DNA from: a bacterium
Lineage (GTDB): Bacteria; Planctomycetota; UBA1135; UBA2386
Length of the DNA stretch: 64,000 bases
Reading direction: 5' to 3'
Assembly (NCBI GenBank): GCA_030432695.1
Contig: JAUILN010000002.1
Span: 62,001-126,000 of the forward strand
In this document: in pieces, positions 59,977-64,000 of the stretch
How the letters are laid out: each line of letters starts with the position of its first letter
Position numbering within the stretch: position 1 is the first letter of the stretch
Position numbers and translations under genes: made by a program
Notes under the pieces: model-generated
What the model saw: the letters and a program-made list of their open reading frames with translations, nothing else
Told to the model about the DNA's origin: nothing
The model's database searches: none

Positions 59977-60255
59977 ATGACCCAAGCCCGTGCCCGTCAC
60001 ATCCTCGTCTCCACGGAACAGGAGTGCTCCGACCTCAAGAACCAGATCGCCGGCGGCGCCGACTTCGCCAAGCTCGCCGCCGAGCACTCGCAGTGCCCCT
60101 CGGGTCAACGCGGCGGTGATCTCGGCTCGTTCGGCCGCGGCCAGATGGTGCCGGAGTTCGACAAGGCCTGCTTCGAAGGCCCGATCGGTGAGGCGCAGGG
60201 CCCGGTGAAGACCCAGTTCGGCTACCACCTGCTCGAAGTCACCGAGCGGTCGTGA
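59977..60255 (+). CDS. ppiC: Parvulin-type peptidyl-prolyl isomerase, single domain
   Basis: A 92-residue protein made only of the parvulin (rotamase) domain, close in size to E. coli PpiC. It catalyses cis-trans isomerisation of prolyl bonds. Motifs are ARHILVSTEQEC at the start, 'GGADFAKLAAEHSQCPSGQR', GGDLGSFGRGQMVPEFDKA and the ending 'TQFGYHLLEVTER'. There is no signal peptide, so it should act in the cytoplasm. Three Cys residues (two close together in the first half) are unusual but have no obvious role. Confidence 0.95.
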   Translation: MTQARARHILVSTEQECSDLKNQIAGGADFAKLAAEHSQCPSGQRGGDLGSFGRGQMVPEFDKACFEGPIGEAQGPVKTQFGYHLLEVTERS

Positions 60256-60357
60256 GCGCGAGCGAGGACGCATTTCGCGTCCTCGGCGCAGCGCAGCCAT
60301 CGCCTTCCGGTCCGCCATTCGCTGTCGCCGGCCGCCCCCCCGGCGGCGCGCGCGAAG

Positions 60358-60791
60358 ATGCGCGTCCCGCTGCCCACGACCAGGAAGGACCGAGCCGACA
60401 CGCAGCACCTCACCTGCCCGACGGCGCTGGGACTTGCCGCGACGCTGCTCGCCGCACCCCTCTGCTCCCAACGTAGCCTCACCGTACAAGGCGGTGGTCC
60501 TGCGCTGGCCCAGGCGATCGCTGCGGCGCTCCCCGGCGACTACCAGAACGTCACGGTCGCCAAGGGTCTGAACATCGTGTTCCGCGCCAGTGCGGTGGTG
60601 CAGGCCCTTCCCCGAGCGGCCCGGTCCTCGTGCGCGCGAACGGCACGGTCCGCATGGCGCCCGGCGTGCAGACGGCCCAACTGACTTTCCCGCCCCTGCC
60701 CTACGGCGCGAGCCTCGTCGCGCAGTCGGTGGTCTGGGACCTCGGCAGCACCGTCCTCGCCGGCGGCGTCACACACCTGCCGCTCGATTGA
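60358..60791 (+). pseudogene. Frameshifted remnant of an exported protein
   Basis: The first frame (from ATG 60358) gives an export signal-like segment (ALGLAATLLAAPLCSQ) and 'LTVQGGGPALAQAIAAALPG' and 'NVTVAKGLNIVFRASAVVQA'. Near 60610 the meaning moves to another frame, which continues as 'GPVLVRANGTVRMAPGV' and 'LPYGASLVAQSVVWDLGS' to a TGA at 60789-60791. The second part has the 'LVAQSVVWD' end seen in other planctomycete secreted proteins. The central region is too short for a full protein, so a deletion as well as a frameshift is likely. Confidence 0.65.
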
Positions 60792-60843
60792 GCGACTCGC
60801 GCGGCACGCTCACCGGCCTGGCTGCCGGACCGACCCGACAAGC

Positions 60844-61923
60844 TCACTGGCGACGCATGTCGACGCCGCCCACGGTGCGCCAGCCCCAGCCCCACTCAGC
60901 GCTGGCCGCCGCCGCCGCGATCTGGATGGTCCGGACCATCTCCTTGGCCTCGGCGTTGTCGGGCTCGAAGGCGAGCACCCGGTTGGCCCAGTCCATCGCG
61001 CCCTTGTAGTCGCTGCGGACGGTCAGCACGTTCGCAGCGTGCAGCGCGGCGCGGATCGCGTTGTCGTGGATGTGGCTCGCCATGGCCTCGGCCTCCTCCG
61101 CGAACTGCGCGTCGTCGCCGTTCTGTCCCTGCAGCTTCTGCAGGTCCTGCCACGACGACTTGTAGGCGGCGATCGCACCCTCGGCGAGGTTGGCCGACTC
61201 GGTCGGCTTGCTGGACTTGCGCATGGCCTCGCCGAGCCGCTTGTCGCCGAGTTCGACGCGACCACGGATCGGCCGCAGCCGCGCATCCAGGTCCTTGCGC
61301 TTCACCGCGTCGAGCTTCGCCTCGCGGGCGTTGCGTGCCACTTCGCGCCGGCCCTGCTCCAGCGCCTCGACCTTGTCGGCGTAGGCGTCGAGCTGCTCCT
61401 CGGTCCGCTGGTCGGCCAGCCGGGTCGTCAACAGCTTCAGGCAGTGCTGCGCCTGCTTCAGGTCGTCCTGAGCCAAGGCGTCCTCGATCATCTTCTCGAG
61501 CGCACCGGCAGCCCATGACCGGACCTCGGCGGTCTTCGCCTCCTCCTCGCCGGTACCCTCGACGGTCTTCAGCGCGGCGCGCGCCTCGGAGCCCGCCTTG
61601 CCCAGGATCCCCAGCTCGGCGGCCTTGCGGGCCAGCGCGAAGTGGCCGTCGAAGTCCTCGGGCGGGTTCGCCGCCTCCAGGATCCGCAGCTGCGAGGCCG
61701 GTTGGAACTCGCCGAGATCGTCGGTGACGATCATCGTGCCACCGAGCACGCGCGCCTTGAGGCGTACGGTGGTGCCGTCGAGCGACTCGACGGAGACCCG
61801 CGACGACTTGCCGTCCTGGTAGACGACGGAGAACACGGCGTCGTCGTCCTGGGCGGTGAGCGACGCTGCGAAGAAGACCAACGAGAAGGCCGCGAGCGGC
61901 GCGGCGAGCGATCGGATCGACAT
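60844..61923 (-). CDS. Exported helical/coiled-coil protein
   Basis: A 359-residue protein from ATG 61923, with a signal peptide (SIRSLAAPLAAFSLVFFAAS). After a short beta-rich segment (residues 25-75, 'FSVVYQDGKSSRVSVESLDG'), the rest is charged and helical, with stretches typical of coiled coil ('DAYADKVEALEQGRREVARN') and a TPR-like region near the C-terminus ('YKGAMDWANRVLAFEPDNAE'). Function unknown; it probably acts in the periplasm as a scaffold or binding protein. The in-frame extension upstream of ATG 61923 is rejected. Confidence 0.8.
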   Translation of the reverse strand: MSIRSLAAPLAAFSLVFFAASLTAQDDDAVFSVVYQDGKSSRVSVESLDGTTVRLKARVLGGTMIVTDDLGEFQPASQLRILEAANPPEDFDGHFALARKAAELGILGKAGSEARAALKTVEGTGEEEAKTAEVRSWAAGALEKMIEDALAQDDLKQAQHCLKLLTTRLADQRTEEQLDAYADKVEALEQGRREVARNAREAKLDAVKRKDLDARLRPIRGRVELGDKRLGEAMRKSSKPTESANLAEGAIAAYKSSWQDLQKLQGQNGDDAQFAEEAEAMASHIHDNAIRAALHAANVLTVRSDYKGAMDWANRVLAFEPDNAEAKEMVRTIQIAAAAASAEWGWGWRTVGGVDMRRQ

Positions 61924-62008
61924 GCTGGAGGGGTCCTGACTCTTGGGGCGGAACGCCGCCAGGATAGCCCTCCCGCCGAGGCAACAGAGCAGCGGATCCG
62001 TCGCGAAG

Positions 62009-62359
62009 TCAGCCGAGCACGGGGCCGTAGACCTCCTCGCTGAAGCCCACCAGCCAGGTCTTCCCAACCCGCGCCGCCGGTGCCCGCAGGTTGCCCGACG
62101 GACCGAGCACCGCCTTCTGGAAGCTCTCGCCATCGGGCGGGTTCGCCTTCAGGTCGAACTCCACGACCTTCTTGCCCTTGGCGACGACGACCCGGGAAGC
62201 GCCCTCGAAGACGCCCTGCAGGTCGACCGCCCCGAATCGTTCCTTGGCTGCGTTCACCGTCTCACGGACGGCGATGCCGTGCGCCTCGAGGAAGGCGTCG
62301 GACCGCTTGCAGCTCGTTCAACCTTTGCGGTGGTAGTACCAGTCGATCTTCTTGGCCAT
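62009..62359 (-). CDS. ArsC/thioredoxin-like selenoprotein (in-frame UGA = Sec14)
   Basis: A 116-residue protein if the UGA at 62318-62320 is read as selenocysteine. From ATG 62359 the sequence is MAKKIDWYYHRKG, then UGA, then TSCKRSDAFLEAHG, and it continues in frame to TAG/TGA-type stop at 62009. The UGA replaces the first Cys of a C-x-x-C redox motif (U14-T-S-C17) typical of ArsC/Spx-like thioredoxin-fold proteins, which start with a beta strand before the motif. The rest ('DLQGVFEGASRVVVAKGKKV', 'VGKTWLVGFSEEVYGPVLG') fits such a fold, with its C-terminal half being distinct. A bacterial SECIS-like hairpin follows the UGA. A plain reading would split the gene into a 13-residue peptide and a Cys-less fragment. 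The alternative is a nonsense mutation of a Cys codon. Confidence 0.8.
62287..62316 (-). promoter_or_regulatory. Candidate bacterial SECIS element
   Basis: Immediately after the UGA the coding strand can fold: CGAG (62316-62313) with CTCG (62290-62287), an internal loop, then AAGCG (62308-62304) with CGCCTT (62297-62292, one bulged C), closing on a loop GTCCGA (62303-62298). The G of the stem top and the loop give GGUC about 14-17 bases after the UGA. GGUC at the apex is the motif SelB recognises in E. coli fdhF. The fold was made by eye and its energy was not calculated. Confidence 0.5.
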
Positions 62360-62545
62360 GCGCCCGATCCAAACGCATCGCGGCCGGCATTTCCGCCACA
62401 TTCCGCGCCGCGGGCGCGACCGGCTCCGCCGCCCACGGAAATCCACGACCGCCCTGTCACAAGGGACCCGCTCCGGGCTCGGTCGGTGTGCGCGACGCGA
62501 CGACCGCGGCGCCGGCCATCCGACCAGCAAACCCGAGAGACCCCG

Positions 62546-63121
62546 ATGAAGCTCCGTGACTGCGCGATCCTCCTGTGCCTCGCCCTCTGCGCCACCGCCT
62601 GTGGGGGCGGCGGCGGTGGGGGCACCGGCGGCAAAACCGGCGAGGAGGGCATCGTCCGCGCCAGCGGACGCCTGTCGCTGATCGGCCCCGACGCGTCGTT
62701 CCTGGGCTCTTCGGTGGAGATCACCGACGTGGCCCTGGAGTTCCCGCCCGGTGCCGGCGATGCACGCACGCTGGTGTTCGTCGACCGCGGCACCGGGATC
62801 ATGGGCTCGGGAATCGTCGAGGATGTCAGCCAGATCGACTTCGATCCGATCGACGTGCTGAACTCGCTGATCCTGGTGGTCCTCGACGAACCGGCATCCG
62901 GAATCTCGGGGGTCTCGATGGCGATGGTCCGCGGCGGTCAGACCGGCCGCTATTCCTGCACCAACGGACCCGGGACCGGCGACGACTGCGGCAACCTGAT
63001 CGTCGACCACGCCAACGGCACCGTGACCTTCGACATGGTCCAGGTCGAGTTCGATCCGGACGACCAGGCCACCGCGGACCTGATCCTCGACGGCGTGCTC
63101 ACCTGGACCATCGAAGACTGA
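62546..63121 (+). CDS. Small lipoprotein of unknown function
   Basis: A 191-residue protein from ATG 62546. The signal peptide ends in a lipobox (CATAC, Cys19) followed by GGGGGGGTGG, a flexible linker also seen in the lipoprotein at 5073-7445. The mature domain is beta-rich ('SLIGPDASFLGSSVEITDVA', 'NLIVDHANGTVTFDMVQVEF') with two Cys residues (SCTNGPGTGDDC) that may form a disulfide. No family is recognised. In-frame sequence upstream of this ATG is not coding. Confidence 0.82.
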   Translation: MKLRDCAILLCLALCATACGGGGGGGTGGKTGEEGIVRASGRLSLIGPDASFLGSSVEITDVALEFPPGAGDARTLVFVDRGTGIMGSGIVEDVSQIDFDPIDVLNSLILVVLDEPASGISGVSMAMVRGGQTGRYSCTNGPGTGDDCGNLIVDHANGTVTFDMVQVEFDPDDQATADLILDGVLTWTIED

Positions 63122-63191
63122 CCCGGGCAGCGCGGACTCGCGACCAAAGGACCTGATTGTCCATTTAGGACCCGCGCGATAGCCTCCCCAC

Positions 63192-64000
63192 ATGACCCTT
63201 CCGAGGCTCCCGTTCGCGATCGCCGGCCTCGCCGCCGTCCTGGGTGCCCAGGACCCGGAACCCTACCGCGGCGCGCCGGTGCACTACGAACAGACCGGCG
63301 CGCGCGATCCGGTCGCCGCGCTGGCGAGACGCCTCGACGCCGGCGACCTCGAGCTATCACGCTCCGAACGCTTCGGCCTGCTGCCCGGGCTGCTCGACGC
63401 GCTGGACGTGCCCGACAGCTCCCAGACCCTGGTCTTCTCGAAGACCAGCTTCCAGAACGACCGCATCGGGCCGACCTCGCCGCGCGCGCTGTTTTTCGGC
63501 GACCGTGCCTACGTCGGCTACGTGCCCGGCTCGTCGATCCTCGAGCTCACCGCGGTCGACCCCGACCAGGGCGCGGTGTTCTACACGGTCACCGACGAAG
63601 GCGACGGCACACCGCGGATCCAACGCGACGACGCTGCGTGCCTGCAGTGCCATGCGTTCTCGTGGACCAACGGCTGGCCGGGACACCTGGTGCGCTCGGT
63701 GTTCCCAGGGCTCGACGGCCTGCCGATCCAGCGCTTCGGCGCCGATGTCGTCGACCACGACACAGCGTTCGCCGAGCGATGGGGCGGCTATTACGTCACC
63801 GGCGCGCCCGCGGACATGAAGCACCGTGGCAATCGGACGTGGCGCACCGACGCGAATGCCCCGGAAGACGCGGACGGCACCGAACCCCTGGATCCCTCGC
63901 GCGCCTTCGATGCAGCCCGCTATCCGCAGCGAGGCAGCGACGTGGTCGCCTTGATGGTGCTCGAACACCAGACCCGTGCGCAGAACCTGCTCGGCTGGGC
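63192..64000 (+). CDS. Exported c-type haem protein (3' end outside window)
   Basis: Open from ATG 63192 to the right edge, at least 269 residues. A signal peptide (LPRLPFAIAGLAAVLGAQ) leads into a region with one haem c motif, CLQCH at about residues 151-155, in 'ACLQCHAFSWTNGWPGHLVR'. Such segments occur in planctomycete and Bacteroidota cytochrome proteins of unknown reaction. The domain before it ('SQTLVFSKTSFQNDRIGPTS', 'RALFFGDRAYVGYVPGS') is shared with those proteins. An electron-transfer role is inferred. Confidence 0.8.
   Translation, partial: MTLPRLPFAIAGLAAVLGAQDPEPYRGAPVHYEQTGARDPVAALARRLDAGDLELSRSERFGLLPGLLDALDVPDSSQTLVFSKTSFQNDRIGPTSPRALFFGDRAYVGYVPGSSILELTAVDPDQGAVFYTVTDEGDGTPRIQRDDAACLQCHAFSWTNGWPGHLVRSVFPGLDGLPIQRFGADVVDHDTAFAERWGGYYVTGAPADMKHRGNRTWRTDANAPEDADGTEPLDPSRAFDAARYPQRGSDVVALMVLEHQTRAQNLLGW

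Noticed and set aside
61943..62545. Upstream extension of the small lipoprotein
   Set aside because: A lipoprotein signal begins at 62546; the extension is antisense to the selenoprotein candidate.

Overview
This is a GC-rich chromosomal window, densely packed with genes, that most likely comes from a member of the Planctomycetota. The clearest lineage markers are a PSCyt1/DUF1549/DUF1553 cytochrome protein translationally coupled to a DUF1501 protein (33041-37440), and many very large secreted proteins and lipoproteins of unknown function. I found no tRNA, rRNA, CRISPR array, insertion sequence, phage or plasmid feature. The window looks like ordinary chromosome with a large accessory secretome. 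It is cut at both ends: a heparinase-like gene runs off the left edge and a haem-binding protein gene runs off the right edge.

Layout. 1-9.7 kb: a heparinase II/III-like protein and three large exported proteins, one of them a beta-propeller lipoprotein fused to a ClpP/COG3904-like domain. 9.8-14.8 kb: a minus-strand cluster with an ECF sigma factor, a single-pass membrane protein in the anti-sigma position and a CHAT (caspase-like) protein, below a secreted alpha-helical protein. 14.8-17.0 kb: cysDN, ATP sulfurylase. 17.2-20.1 kb: two tandem paralogous exported proteins. 20.2-23.2 kb: a 1005-residue multi-pass membrane protein. 23.3-28.2 kb: an AcoR-type sigma-54 activator with a coupled membrane protein, divergent from an aldehyde dehydrogenase and DUF779 pair that has a sigma-54-type promoter. 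28.2-32.8 kb: an exported protein, a NarL-type two-component system, an intradiol dioxygenase pseudogene and a small membrane protein.

33.0-45.6 kb: the planctomycete cytochrome/DUF1501 pair, an unknown 600-residue protein with a lipoprotein, a Tat-exported carotenoid oxygenase, and a 1204-residue protein with two haem-binding motifs. 45.8-56.4 kb: an exported protein with a Lys/His/Asp-rich tail, then three giant tandem exported proteins built from about 17 copies each of an 'ELWxSDGTxAGT' repeat, all with the same C-terminal module and similar upstream DNA. 56.4-64.0 kb: DUF1810, an alpha-carbonic anhydrase lipoprotein, an Upf1-like helicase, a single-domain parvulin, a frameshifted secreted-protein remnant, an exported coiled-coil protein, a small ArsC/thioredoxin-like gene interrupted by an in-frame UGA, a lipoprotein and a c-type haem protein.

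The most notable item is the gene at 62009-62359 (minus). Its reading frame continues through a UGA that sits exactly where the first Cys of a CxxC redox motif belongs (U-T-S-C), and a stem-loop with a GGUC apex follows. I interpret it as a selenoprotein. Other points of interest are the sigma/CHAT cluster, the COG3904-lipoprotein fusion, the repeat-protein family with its shared C-terminal module, and the AcoR/sigma-54/aldehyde dehydrogenase unit.
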